Positions 23,053 through 32,109 of a stretch of DNA of 64,000 nucleotides are shown one piece after another. The position numbers and the translations under genes were made by a program. Each line of letters begins with the position of its first letter. Position 1 is the stretch's first letter. The stretch is from positions 1-64,000 of the forward strand of contig NWQR01000007.1 of the NCBI GenBank assembly GCA_002798275.1, read 5' to 3'. Below the pieces are notes generated by a model that was not told the origin of the DNA, did not search any database, and worked only from the letters and a program-made list of their open reading frames with translations. Origin of the DNA: Lysobacteraceae bacterium NML08-0793 (GTDB taxonomy: Bacteria; Pseudomonadota; Gammaproteobacteria; Xanthomonadales; Xanthomonadaceae).

Positions 23053-26000
23053 ATGCGTCGTCTTGCCCTGTGTTCTGCCTTGTCTTTGGCCTTGTTTGCT
23101 GCGCCTGATGCCTTTGCTGACAAGAAAGCTGCGACTTGGGATGTCAATGCGCCGCAGGGGCGCAGTACGGTGGCGAAGTTCGAGACGGACGAGGGCACTT
23201 GGCTGGATTTGGATATCAGCCCGGACGGGCGGCAGATCGCGTTCTCGATGCTGGGCGATATTTATTTGCTGCCGATTGAAGGCGGGCGCGCGCAGCGCTT
23301 GACCTCGGGGGCGGCCTGGGATGTGCAGCCGCGTTTCTCGCCCGATGGCAAGCAATTGGCGTTCACTTCCGACCGCGATGGCGGCAACAATCTGTGGCGC
23401 ATCGGTGTGGATGGCCGCAACCCGGTGCAGGTGACGAAAGAGCGCTTTCGCCTCTTGAACAACCCGGCGTGGACGCCGGATGGGCAGTATCTGATTGGTC
23501 GCAAGCATTTCACTGCCGAGCGTTCGCTGGGGGCGGGCGAGTTGTGGATGTATCACGTCGGCGGCGGCAGCGAGGGCTTGCAGCTCACCAAGCGGAAGAA
23601 CGATCAGCAGGATTTGGGCGAGCCTGCGGTGTCGCCGGACGGGCGTTATGTGTATTTCTCCGAAGACGTTACTCCCGGGCCGTATTTCGAGTACAACAAA
23701 AACCCGCATGCCACCATTTATGCCATCAAGCGGCTGGATCGGCAGAGTGGCGAAATTAGCACGCTCATCAACAGCGCCGGCGGCGCGGTGAGGCCGCAGC
23801 CTTCGCCCGATGGCAAGCAGTTGGCGTTTGTAAAGCGGGTGCGCGATAAGAGCGTGCTGCATGTGTTTGATTTGGCTTCCGGGGATGCGCGGCCACTGTG
23901 GGATGGCCTCTCGCACGATATGCAGGAGGCGTGGGCGATTTTCGGCCCGTATGCCAATTTCAACTGGTTGCCGGATGGCTCGGCCTTGGTGGTGTGGGCG
24001 CAGGGCAAGCTGTGGCGGGTGGATGCGGCAAGTGGCGAGGCGAGGCAAATCCCGTTCACCGCGCAGGTGGAGCAGCGTCTGGCCGAGCCGTTGCGTTTCG
24101 AGCAGAAACTCGATGCCGGGCAATTCACGCCGAAGATGATCCGTGATGTGGCCACTGCGCCGGGCGGGCAGCAGGTGGTGTTCCATGCCTTGGGGCATCT
24201 GTATCAGCGCAGCCTGCCGAATGGCACGCCGACGCGGCTGACCACCCACGAAAACGTGTTCGAATACCAGCCAAGCTTCAGCCCCGATGGCCGCAAGCTG
24301 CTCTATACCACTTGGAATGATGCGGATTTGTCGATGCTGATCGAGCGCGATTTGGCCTCGGGCAAGGAGCGCGTCTTGAATACGGAGCCTGGCTTTTACT
24401 ACGGCCCGCGTTATTCGCCCGATGGCAGCCGCATCGTTTTCAGCCGCACACGCGGCAGCGGCACGACCGGCTCGCGCTGGGCGAATGAAGTCGGCATCTA
24501 TGTGCTGGATGCGGGCAGCAGCACACCGCGGCGCATCGCCAAAAGCGGCGAAAACCCGCAATTTTCAGCCGATGGACGTCGGGTGTTCTATTTCATCGGC
24601 GGCGGGCTGTCGAAGAAGTTGATGAGCGTGGGCGTGAACGGCGAAGAACCGCGCGAAGTGCTGGATTTGAAATACCCCGATACGGTTTCCATCAGCCCGG
24701 ACGGCAAGTGGGTGGCGTTTACCGAGCTGTTCAATGCCTATGTCGCGCCACTACCGCAGACCGGCGGCAGCATTGCGCTCTCCCGCGATACCAAGGCCGT
24801 GCCGGTAGCGCAGGTTAGCCGCGATGTCGGCTCTTATCTGCACTGGTCGGCCGACTCGGCCTCGTTGCACTGGATGGTGGGCGATGCCTATTACAGCCGC
24901 GATTTGAAAGACGTGTTCACCTTCTTGCCCGGCGCACCAGCGCAGGCGGCCAAGCCGGAAACCGCACGCAGCATCACGCTTGGCCTGAACGCGCCGGTGG
25001 ATATGCCGCGCGATGTGGTGGCCTTCACCCATGCCCGCATCATCACCATGCGCGATGCTGAGCGTCAGCAGGAGGTCATCGAAAATGGCACGGTGCTGGT
25101 GGAGGGCGACACCATCCGCGCCGTTGGCGCCAATGTCAGCATCCCGGCCGGGGCGCGGGTGATTGATGCGACCGGCAAGACCATCGTGCCGGGCTATGCC
25201 GATGTACACGCCCATGTGGCGCATTTTGGCGGCGGCGTGGTGCCGCAGCAGAACTGGGCGTATTACGCCAATCTTGCCTTTGGCATCACCACCACGCATG
25301 ACCCTTCGGCGACCACCGAGCTGGTGTTCTCGCAGGCGGAACTGGTGAAAGCTGGCCGCTTGGTCGGGCCGCGCATCTTCTCCACCGGCACCATTCTGTA
25401 TGGCGCCGATGGCGACTTCAAAGCTGTGGTGGATTCGCTTGAAGACGCGCGCTCACATCTGCGTCGGATGAAGGCGCATGGCGCTTTCAGCGTCAAGAGC
25501 TATAACCAGCCGCGCCGCGAGCAGCATCAACAAATCAATCAGGCCGCGCGCGAGCTGGGCATGTTGGTGGTGGAAGAGGGCGGCTCCACCTTCAACCACA
25601 ACCTGCCGATGATTCTCGATGGCGTCACCACCGTGGAGCACAACCTGCCGATCGCGCCGCTGTACCGCGATGTGCTGGAGCTGTGGCGACGCACCGATGT
25701 GCGCAATACCCCGACTTTGGTGGTGAGCTATGGTGGCCTGTCCGGCGAATACTTCTGGTATGCCCGCGACAATGTCTGGGAGAACGCCAAGCTGGCGCGC
25801 TTCTTCCCGCGTGAAACGCTTGATGCGCGCAGCATCCGCCGCGAGACCGCGCCAGATTGGGACTACTACCACATCGAAGTGGCCAAGGCGGCCAAACGCC
25901 TGCGCGATGCCGGGGTGAAAATCCAAGTTGGCGGCCATGGCCAGTTGCAAGGGCTGTCGGCGCACTGGGAAACCTGGAGCTTGGTGCAGGGCGGCTTCAG

Positions 26001-26355
26001 CAATTGGGAGGCGCTGCGCGCCTTCACCATCGACGGCGCGGACTCGATCGGTTTTGGCAAACAACTAGGCTCACTGGAAGCCGGTAAAAAGGCAGACCTC
26101 GTGGTGCTCAATAGCAATCCGCTGGACGATATCCGCGCCACCGCCGATACCCGTTATGTGATGGTCAATGGCCGCCTGTTTGACGTGGACGCCGACATGG
26201 CCGAAATCGGCAACCGCCAAGCCCCCGCGCCAACTTTCTACTGGCAACGCCACCGCGAAGGGCTGCGTTTTGGCGAGCAATACGGCCCCACCGGCGTTTG
26301 CCACTGCCCGAAATCCGGGCATGGGCATCACAGCCACGACGGTCACACGCACTGA
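23053..26355 (+). CDS. Secreted TolB-propeller / amidohydrolase fusion protein
   Basis: 1100 residues from ATG 23053, giving a clean signal peptide (MRRLALCSALSLALFAAPDAFA). Residues about 50-640 are WD40-like PD40/TolB beta-propeller repeats (ISPDGRQIAFS, FSPDGKQLAFTSDRDG, and so on). Residues about 660-1065 are a metal-dependent amidohydrolase (VDGKTIVPGYADVHAH type) with His719-x-His721, the downstream EEGGS/EHNLP metal region and a final GSLEAGKKADLVVL. The tail is His-rich (GHGHHSHDGHTH) and could bind metal. By family it is a periplasmic or extracellular hydrolase of cyclic amides or peptides; the substrate is unknown. It stands alone, with a terminator downstream. Confidence 0.9.
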   Translation: MRRLALCSALSLALFAAPDAFADKKAATWDVNAPQGRSTVAKFETDEGTWLDLDISPDGRQIAFSMLGDIYLLPIEGGRAQRLTSGAAWDVQPRFSPDGKQLAFTSDRDGGNNLWRIGVDGRNPVQVTKERFRLLNNPAWTPDGQYLIGRKHFTAERSLGAGELWMYHVGGGSEGLQLTKRKNDQQDLGEPAVSPDGRYVYFSEDVTPGPYFEYNKNPHATIYAIKRLDRQSGEISTLINSAGGAVRPQPSPDGKQLAFVKRVRDKSVLHVFDLASGDARPLWDGLSHDMQEAWAIFGPYANFNWLPDGSALVVWAQGKLWRVDAASGEARQIPFTAQVEQRLAEPLRFEQKLDAGQFTPKMIRDVATAPGGQQVVFHALGHLYQRSLPNGTPTRLTTHENVFEYQPSFSPDGRKLLYTTWNDADLSMLIERDLASGKERVLNTEPGFYYGPRYSPDGSRIVFSRTRGSGTTGSRWANEVGIYVLDAGSSTPRRIAKSGENPQFSADGRRVFYFIGGGLSKKLMSVGVNGEEPREVLDLKYPDTVSISPDGKWVAFTELFNAYVAPLPQTGGSIALSRDTKAVPVAQVSRDVGSYLHWSADSASLHWMVGDAYYSRDLKDVFTFLPGAPAQAAKPETARSITLGLNAPVDMPRDVVAFTHARIITMRDAERQQEVIENGTVLVEGDTIRAVGANVSIPAGARVIDATGKTIVPGYADVHAHVAHFGGGVVPQQNWAYYANLAFGITTTHDPSATTELVFSQAELVKAGRLVGPRIFSTGTILYGADGDFKAVVDSLEDARSHLRRMKAHGAFSVKSYNQPRREQHQQINQAARELGMLVVEEGGSTFNHNLPMILDGVTTVEHNLPIAPLYRDVLELWRRTDVRNTPTLVVSYGGLSGEYFWYARDNVWENAKLARFFPRETLDARSIRRETAPDWDYYHIEVAKAAKRLRDAGVKIQVGGHGQLQGLSAHWETWSLVQGGFSNWEALRAFTIDGADSIGFGKQLGSLEAGKKADLVVLNSNPLDDIRATADTRYVMVNGRLFDVDADMAEIGNRQAPAPTFYWQRHREGLRFGEQYGPTGVCHCPKSGHGHHSHDGHTH

Positions 26356-26373
26356 CGCGGCAAGCGTATGAGA

Positions 26374-26407
26374 CACCCCCACCAGCTTGCGCAGGCGGGG
26401 GTTTTGC
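26374..26407 (+). terminator. Intrinsic terminator after the amidohydrolase
   Basis: CCCCC (26376-26380) pairs with GGGGG (26397-26401), with CC/GG extension across one mismatch, followed by TTTTGCTT. Confidence 0.7.
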
Positions 26408-26435
26408 TTCTGGGGCTTTCGGGGCAGTTCAAGGC

Positions 26436-27320
26436 TTAGGGCTTTCTTGCCAGCATCGTGGCAAAGCGCAGGGCGATGGGATTGCCTTGGGCATCGGTTT
26501 TGTGCAGGTGCCCTGGGTTTTCGTTGTATTTCAAAAACTCCCAGCCCTGATACATCGCCGAGAGTTCACCTTCGCTAAAAGTGAAGGGAAACGGCTGGGT
26601 ACAGGGTGTGTCCTCGGTATCCATCGCGCAGACGATGAGGTTATAGCCGCCAGGGCGGGTGGCGTCCTGCATTTGTCGCACCACGGCGAGTGCGGCGTCT
26701 TTTTGCAGAAACATCAGCACCACGGTGCAGACCACCAGATCATATTGGCCTTGCAGCAAGGTTTGCCGGGAGGCTTGGTTCAAGTCCAGGCTGTGGATAT
26801 TGACCTGCTTTTCCAAGCCTTCGCTGGCAATGATTTGCGTCAGGGTTTCTAGGGCTTGCGGGTTGTGGTCGATGGCATCCACAGCCCAATCATGCAGTGC
26901 CAGATACAGCGTATTGCGTCCGCGCCCGCAGCCTACATCCAGTGCGCGCGGGTTGGCTGGCAATTGCAGCCGGGGCAGGGCTTCAATCACTTCCGAGTGC
27001 GCGCGGCTTAGCTTGTATTTCTTGGCGGGATAGTCCTCGGCGGTGCACATGAAACGCAACTGGCAGCGCATGTCGGCGCTGGCCGAAACGATGCGGTGCC
27101 ATTGCCGGGGCTCAATCAGTGGCGGTTGTTTGTCCGGGCTGAAGGTGAAGTGCGCAAGGGTATTGCCGACGGCATCGGTCATGGCGAAATCCAGGCTGCC
27201 TTGCAGTACTTCAAGCTGCGCCCAGGTGCCTTCTTGGGTGTTGTGGTTTTGCAGAAAGCCTTTGGGCAGGGTGTCCGGGTTCCATTCCGGCAGGGTCTTG
27301 TAGGTGAGCAGATTTTTCAT
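26436..27320 (-). CDS. tehB: TehB-like SAM-dependent methyltransferase with N-terminal cupin-like domain
   Basis: 294 residues from ATG 27320, chosen because CAGGAG sits 5 nt upstream. The N-terminal ~90 residues (LPEWNPDTLPKGFLQNHNT and VLQGSLDF) are a DUF1971/TehB_N-type cupin. The C-terminal domain is a class I methyltransferase with motif I LDVGCGRGRNTLYLA. By family it confers resistance to tellurite by SAM-dependent methylation, acting in the cytoplasm. The true substrate may differ, since many TehB-like proteins have none known. Divergently transcribed from uup with about 50 nt between them. Confidence 0.88.
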   Translation of the reverse strand: MKNLLTYKTLPEWNPDTLPKGFLQNHNTQEGTWAQLEVLQGSLDFAMTDAVGNTLAHFTFSPDKQPPLIEPRQWHRIVSASADMRCQLRFMCTAEDYPAKKYKLSRAHSEVIEALPRLQLPANPRALDVGCGRGRNTLYLALHDWAVDAIDHNPQALETLTQIIASEGLEKQVNIHSLDLNQASRQTLLQGQYDLVVCTVVLMFLQKDAALAVVRQMQDATRPGGYNLIVCAMDTEDTPCTQPFPFTFSEGELSAMYQGWEFLKYNENPGHLHKTDAQGNPIALRFATMLARKP

Positions 27321-27372
27321 GACAGGCTCCTGAAGCATGGGAAAATTGCGCTTTGTTTGCTATGGGGCGCGT

Positions 27373-29256
27373 ATGCCTTTGATCACTTTGAACGACGTCG
27401 ATTTCAGCATTGGCGGGCCATTGTTGCTGGAGAAGGTGGATTTTTCCATCGAGGCGGGCGAGCGCATCGCGCTGATTGGTCGCAATGGCGCGGGCAAGTC
27501 CACCTTGCTGAAACTTATCGAGGGGCAAATCAAACCCGATGATGGCGATATTCGCCGCGAAAGCGGGGTGCGTATCGCCCGGCTGGAGCAGGAAGTGCCG
27601 CAAGATGCGTGTGGCGATGTGTTCGATGTGGTCGCGCAGGGGCTTGGCGAGCTGGGCGCATTGCTTGCCGAACACCACCATCTGACCCATGCCGAGGTGC
27701 TGGACGAAGGCGCGCTAGCCAAGGTGCAGGCGGCGATTGAAGCGCAAGGTGGCTGGTCGCTGGAGCGTCGCGTCAACGACACGCTGCAACGGCTGGGGCT
27801 GGCGGGCGATGCGGATTTTGCCCGGCTTTCCGGCGGCATGAAGCGTCGGGTATTGCTGGCGCGGGCGCTGGTGTCTGCCCCGGATTTGCTGTTGCTGGAT
27901 GAGCCGACCAACCATCTGGATATCGAGGCGATTGACTGGCTGGAAGGCTTTTTGAAGCAGTGGCCGGGCGCATTGTTGTTCATCACCCATGACCGGCGGT
28001 TTTTGAAACAACTGGCCACGCGCATCGTCGAAATCGACCGGGGCGAGCTGACCAGCTGGCCGGGCGATTGGGACAATTATCTGCGTCGTCGCGAAGAACG
28101 CCTGAATGCCGAGCGCCAGGAAAATGCCCGTTTCGACAAACTGCTGGCCGAAGAGGAAATCTGGATTCGTCAGGGCATCAAGGCGCGTCGCACCCGCGAT
28201 GAAGGCCGTGTGCGACGACTGAAAGAAATGCGCCGCGAACGCGCAGCAAGGCGTGAGTTGCAGGGCAAGGTGCAAATGGAAGTCGCCAATGCCGGGGCAT
28301 CGGGCAAAAAGGTCATTCAGGCGAAAAACCTGAACTTTGCGCATGGCGACCAGAGGCTGGTGCGGGATTTTTCCACCACTTTGCTGCGTGGCGATCGCAT
28401 CGGTCTGATTGGCCCCAACGGCAGCGGCAAAAGCACCCTGCTGAAGCTGCTGCTGGGTGAGCTGGCCGCAGACAGCGGTGAAGTGCAGCTAGGCACGCAG
28501 TTGCAGGTGGCGTATTTCGATCAGTATCGCGCCACTTTGCGTGAGGACTGGAATGCCATGGAAAACGTCGCCGAAGGCAGCGATACGGTGGAGATTGGCG
28601 GTCGCAAAAAACATGTGCTGGGCTATTTGCAGGATTTTCTGTTCACGCCCGAGCGTGCCCGTGCGCCGATTACCCGGCTCTCCGGGGGGGAGCGCAACCG
28701 TTTATTGCTGGCAAAACTGTTTGCCCGCCCATCCAATCTGCTGGTGATGGACGAGCCGACCAACGACCTGGATGTGGAAACCCTGGAGCTTTTGGAGGAG
28801 CTGCTGGCCGACTATCCGGGCACCCTGATTTTGGTGAGCCATGACCGTGATTTTCTCGACAATGTGGTGACTTCCACCCTGGTGATGGAAGGCGATGGGC
28901 AGATTGGCGAGTATGTGGGTGGGTATAGCGATTGGCTGCGTCAGCGTCCGCAGGCGGCTAGCAGCGTGCCGGAAAAGCCGGCCGCGTCCAAGCCGACGGA
29001 AAAACCCGCAGAAAAACCGGCCACGAGCAAAAAGAAACTGAGCTACAAAGATGCCCGCGAGCTGGAAGCGCTGCCAAGCCGCATCGAGGCACTGGAAGCG
29101 CAAATTGCCGAACACAGCGCTCGGATGAACGACCCCGGCTATTTTCAGCGCGATGCTGCACAGGTGCAGGCCGACAATACCGCGCTTGAGACCGCACAGG
29201 CAGAACTGGACGCGGCTTATGCGCGCTGGGAAGAACTCGATGCCCAAGCAGGTTGA
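27373..29256 (+). CDS. uup: ABC-F family ATP-binding protein Uup
   Basis: 627 residues from ATG 27373 (MPLITLND). Two ABC cassettes without membrane segments: first GRNGAGKS, LSGGMKRR, LLLLDEPTNHLD; second GPNGSGKS, LSGGERNR, LLVMDEPTNDLD. The charged linker between them (about 225-310) is the ABC-F P-site tRNA interaction motif region, and the C-terminus has a Lys/Pro/Ala stretch followed by a coiled coil (ARELEALPSRIEALEAQI), which is characteristic of Uup. Uup is linked to ribosome function and to suppression of precise transposon excision. Confidence 0.92.
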   Translation: MPLITLNDVDFSIGGPLLLEKVDFSIEAGERIALIGRNGAGKSTLLKLIEGQIKPDDGDIRRESGVRIARLEQEVPQDACGDVFDVVAQGLGELGALLAEHHHLTHAEVLDEGALAKVQAAIEAQGGWSLERRVNDTLQRLGLAGDADFARLSGGMKRRVLLARALVSAPDLLLLDEPTNHLDIEAIDWLEGFLKQWPGALLFITHDRRFLKQLATRIVEIDRGELTSWPGDWDNYLRRREERLNAERQENARFDKLLAEEEIWIRQGIKARRTRDEGRVRRLKEMRRERAARRELQGKVQMEVANAGASGKKVIQAKNLNFAHGDQRLVRDFSTTLLRGDRIGLIGPNGSGKSTLLKLLLGELAADSGEVQLGTQLQVAYFDQYRATLREDWNAMENVAEGSDTVEIGGRKKHVLGYLQDFLFTPERARAPITRLSGGERNRLLLAKLFARPSNLLVMDEPTNDLDVETLELLEELLADYPGTLILVSHDRDFLDNVVTSTLVMEGDGQIGEYVGGYSDWLRQRPQAASSVPEKPAASKPTEKPAEKPATSKKKLSYKDARELEALPSRIEALEAQIAEHSARMNDPGYFQRDAAQVQADNTALETAQAELDAAYARWEELDAQAG

Positions 29257-29261
29257 AACTA

Positions 29262-29801
29262 ATGAGCACGCTTGAACACGCCCTGCAAGTTTTTGCCGGG
29301 CAATACCCGGAGCAGGCAGAACTCGCTGCCGAATATCTGGCCCTGCTGCAAATTGAGGGGCAGAACCCGTTTTGCCGCAGTCGGCTGGCGGGGCATTTCA
29401 CCGCTTCGTGCTGGCTGGTCAGCGCCGATGGCAAACGGGTTTTGCTGACCCACCACCGCAAGCTACAACGCTGGCTGCAATTGGGCGGGCATGCCGATGG
29501 CGATAGCGACCTGGCCGCTGCGGCACTGCGCGAAGCAGAAGAAGAATCAGGACTGACAGGGCTTGTGGTGCTGCCTGCGATTTTCGATCTCGACAAGCAC
29601 TGGATACCCGAGCGGGGCGATGTGCCGGGGCATTGGCATTACGACGTGCGCTATGTGGTACGCGCAGGTAAGAGTGAAGATTTCGTGGTCAGCGAAGAAT
29701 CACTGGCGCTGGCTTGGCGCGATATCGCCGCTTTGGCCGCAGACGAAAGCGGCGATGCCTCACTGGTACGCATGGCTAGGCGCTGGCTGCGGCGGAGTTA
29801 G
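29262..29801 (+). CDS. Nudix hydrolase
   Basis: 179 residues from ATG 29262. The Nudix box is recognisable as LGGHADGDSDLAAAAL followed by REAEEESGL. The core REUxEExGU is intact, but the first conserved Glu of Gx5Ex7REUxEExGU is Ser here. Members hydrolyse nucleoside-diphosphate derivatives; the substrate cannot be told from sequence. The start lies 5 nt after the uup stop, so the two are probably co-transcribed. The 3' end overlaps the barstar gene on the opposite strand by 4 nt. Confidence 0.88.
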   Translation: MSTLEHALQVFAGQYPEQAELAAEYLALLQIEGQNPFCRSRLAGHFTASCWLVSADGKRVLLTHHRKLQRWLQLGGHADGDSDLAAAALREAEEESGLTGLVVLPAIFDLDKHWIPERGDVPGHWHYDVRYVVRAGKSEDFVVSEESLALAWRDIAALAADESGDASLVRMARRWLRRS

Positions 29802-30190
29802 CCTTCCGGCAGCTCTGCATCTAGCACGATTTCAACGGGCTGGCCGTGTTCGGCATAAAACGCCTGGGTTTCGGCGAGGATTTCCAGCAGTATTTGCAAG
29901 TCTTCCGGTGCGGCCTTGGCCAATGTGCGGCAATGGCAAACCAGCAGGGCTTGTCGGGCGGCAGGCACTGGAAAGATATCGCGCAGGGCATCGGCGAGGC
30001 TGTCCCAGTTCTGGCCGATACCCTCATCAAAATCCAACGCCTGCGCAAAGCGTGCCAGCAGCGCGTTCTTGTTGCGCACGCTGCGCAGACAGACTTCGCG
30101 GATATCGGCATTTTCGGCTTGCAGTCCGGCAAGACAGGCGGGCATTTGCGCCGGGGGCAAAAAAACAAGGCCAGTGCGGTTGTCGGTCAT
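29798..30190 (-). CDS. Barstar-family ribonuclease inhibitor
   Basis: 130 residues. The core has the barstar signature (LARFAQALDFDEGIGQNWDSLADALRD, key Asn-Trp-Asp at about 62-64) and the following LLVCHC strand. No signal peptide, so it is cytoplasmic. Its ATG overlaps the stop of the upstream RNase gene by 4 nt, the expected coupling of a toxin with its inhibitor. It should bind and block the neighbouring barnase-like enzyme before export. Confidence 0.9.
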   Translation of the reverse strand: MTDNRTGLVFLPPAQMPACLAGLQAENADIREVCLRSVRNKNALLARFAQALDFDEGIGQNWDSLADALRDIFPVPAARQALLVCHCRTLAKAAPEDLQILLEILAETQAFYAEHGQPVEIVLDAELPEG

Positions 30191-30657
30191 GGCGTGAACT
30201 TGCGAAAGCTTTGGTAATGGTCGTCGCTGTAATACCAGACATCCGGCGGTTGGCCGCCGGTAACGATGCGTCTTGTGCCGCGATGGCGCAGCCCTGGCGT
30301 TTCTACGGTGTATTCGCGGTAATAGCCGCGCGGTTTGAGGGGCAGAAGACGTTCGCGGTTGCCAAATACCGTGCCGTCCTGACGATGCGGAAACGGCCCG
30401 CCGCGTTGAATCAGCGCAACGGTTTGCCAGGCTTCATCCGGCAGGGCTTGGGTATCGCCCGGCGTGGGGCTGCTAGCCCGCGCAGCGGGCGCTGGCGTGG
30501 CGGCAGGCGCAGCTACGTCAACGACTTCCGTATTGCTCGTCCCGGCATTGACAGGTGCTTCTGGTGGGGCGCTGCCTACATCAAGGCTGACGCGGGCAAC
30601 CAGCCATAGCAGCGCGATGGCAATCACAACAGCGATAGACCCATTACGCGATTTCAT
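30187..30657 (-). CDS. Barnase-like guanyl-specific ribonuclease, exported or membrane-anchored
   Basis: 156 residues from ATG 30657, preceded by GAGAGGAAA. An N-terminal hydrophobic helix (about 7-24) acts as a signal peptide or anchor. A Pro/Ala-rich linker (30-68) leads into a microbial RNase domain of about 85 residues. Catalytic positions equivalent to barnase Glu73, Arg87 and His102 are Glu115 (YYREYTV), Arg129/130 (RGTRRIV) and His147 (DDHYQSF). The family cleaves single-stranded RNA after G. It is coupled to the barstar gene downstream and lies at the end of a housekeeping-type operon. It could be used for nutrient RNA digestion or against competitors. Confidence 0.88.
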   Translation of the reverse strand: MKSRNGSIAVVIAIALLWLVARVSLDVGSAPPEAPVNAGTSNTEVVDVAAPAATPAPAARASSPTPGDTQALPDEAWQTVALIQRGGPFPHRQDGTVFGNRERLLPLKPRGYYREYTVETPGLRHRGTRRIVTGGQPPDVWYYSDDHYQSFRKFTP

Positions 30658-30668
30658 CTGATTTCCTC

Positions 30669-31256
30669 TCAGGCTTTCAGTCCGGCATCCAGCCGGGCGC
30701 GGATGGCCGGCCATTCGCTGTCCAGGATGGAATAGAAAACCGTGTCGCCCAGGCTGCCATCCTTGTGGCGGCGGTGCTGGCGCAGGATACCGTCACATTG
30801 GGCGCCAAGGCGTTCAATCGCGGCACGCGAGCGCAGGTTGTCCGTGCTGGTTTTCAGGTAAACCGTGCGCATGCCAAGTGTGTCAAAGGCGTGCCCCAGC
30901 AGCAGACGCTTGCAACTGCTGTTGACATGGCTGCGCTGTACGCGCGCGGCATACCAGGTATGGCCGATATTGAGCCGTGGCACATCCAGACTGATGTCGT
31001 AATAGCGGGTGGTGCCGACTATCTCCCCGGCCACCTCCACCGCAAACGGCAACATCTGGCCGCGCGCCTCACCCTCAAGGGCTTTTTCGATATAGCGCTG
31101 GCAATCGGCCAGCGTGTTCTGCGGCGCGGAGGTGAAAGGCAGCGTCCAAAGCTCGCCATCGCCGGTTGCGGCAGCCAGGCTTTGCGCGTACTCCAGCCGC
31201 AAGGGCAGAAGGCGTACATCACCAAGCTGCAAGGTAACCGGTTGGATTTGCGTCAT
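30669..31256 (-). CDS. GNAT acetyltransferase, RimJ/RimL type
   Basis: 195 residues from ATG 31256, which overlaps the preceding gene's stop by 4 nt. RimL-like features: VEVAGEIVGTTRYYDI, INIGHTWYAARVQRSHVN-type core (here NIGHTWYAARVQRSHVNSS), LGMRTVYLKTSTDNLRS and IERLGAQCDG. Acetylates an amino group with acetyl-CoA; substrate unknown, possibly protein N-termini or a small molecule. The RNase gene starts 11 nt downstream. Confidence 0.85.
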   Translation of the reverse strand: MTQIQPVTLQLGDVRLLPLRLEYAQSLAAATGDGELWTLPFTSAPQNTLADCQRYIEKALEGEARGQMLPFAVEVAGEIVGTTRYYDISLDVPRLNIGHTWYAARVQRSHVNSSCKRLLLGHAFDTLGMRTVYLKTSTDNLRSRAAIERLGAQCDGILRQHRRHKDGSLGDTVFYSILDSEWPAIRARLDAGLKA

Positions 31257-31705
31257 TGCAGGGGCTCCAGCCACAGGCTCATCAGGCGGCGGGGCTGCAT
31301 TTTGTAGCCCGCACGCAGGTAAATATCGCGCGCTTTGGGGTTGTCATCGCTGACTTCCAGCCGGATGGCCTTGCACTGGTTTTCCTGTGCCAATTGCTCG
31401 GCGGCCTGCATCAATGCTTTGGAAAGCCCTTGTCCCTGAAAATCAGGCAAAACATACAGCTCGTCCAGCAGGGCGAAGCGCCCGGAAAACTCCAGGCTGA
31501 AGCAAAAACCAATCACCGCATAACCGGCAAGCTGAGCGTTTTGTTCGGCAATCAGCAGGCGGCCTGCTTCCGGTGTTTGCAGCAAGTTTTGCAACAGCGT
31601 CTCTTGCCGCGCCGCATCCCAAGGCAGTTTTTCAAGCGTGTAAAAGTCCTGCATGGCTGCAATCACGGCGGCCAAATCCCGGGGCTGGGCGGCACGGATG
31701 CTCAC
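31253..31705 (-). CDS. GNAT family N-acetyltransferase
   Basis: 150 residues with standard GNAT motifs: LLDELYVLPDFQGQGLSKAL (acetyl-CoA pyrophosphate loop QGQGLS) and RLEVSDDNPKARDIYLRAGY. Substrate not predictable. Its start and stop overlap both neighbours by 4 nt, placing it inside the operon that runs from the SDR gene to barstar. Confidence 0.88.
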   Translation of the reverse strand: MSIRAAQPRDLAAVIAAMQDFYTLEKLPWDAARQETLLQNLLQTPEAGRLLIAEQNAQLAGYAVIGFCFSLEFSGRFALLDELYVLPDFQGQGLSKALMQAAEQLAQENQCKAIRLEVSDDNPKARDIYLRAGYKMQPRRLMSLWLEPLQ

Positions 31706-32109
31706 AGGTCTTCGACCACGCTTTCTGCCGGGCGCTCGGCCAGCAATACGCTGCCGATGGTTTCATCGCTCTGATATTTGCGCAGTAGAGCCTTCCATGC
31801 GGCATCGTCGGCCTTCGGGCAGGTGATGCCGGCCATGGTGCTGTTGCCACCTTCTTCTACCGGGCGATTGAAATGCCGACACATGCGCTGGTTGAGGATG
31901 AAGTCCTGCACATCTTGCGGCAGGCTTTGTGCATCCACCCCGGTTTCGGTCGCGGGGGTAGCCGTTTCGGTATTGACTTCGGCGCTGACGGTGGTTTCGG
32001 CGGCCTCTTGTGCCCCCTGGGGCGGCGGCGGTGCGCCAGCCTGCGGCTCGGCGGTACAGGCGCCAAGCCACAGGGCGGCAAGCAGTGCCAGCACGGACTT
32101 ATTCCGCAC
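31702..32109 (-). CDS. Putative lipoprotein of unknown function
   Basis: 135 residues from a GTG at 32109, chosen because it places a good lipoprotein signal ([15 protein letters not shown], lipid Cys17) at the N-terminus. Longer in-frame starts within efpL would bury the signal. A low-complexity Pro/Ala/Thr region follows, then a C-terminal region ([18 protein letters not shown] and [16 protein letters not shown]) with two Cys that could form a disulfide. The family resembles small uncharacterised lipoproteins; no function assigned. Overlaps efpL by 11 nt. Confidence 0.65.
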   Translation of the reverse strand: MRNKSVLALLAALWLGACTAEPQAGAPPPPQGAQEAAETTVSAEVNTETATPATETGVDAQSLPQDVQDFILNQRMCRHFNRPVEEGGNSTMAGITCPKADDAAWKALLRKYQSDETIGSVLLAERPAESVVEDL

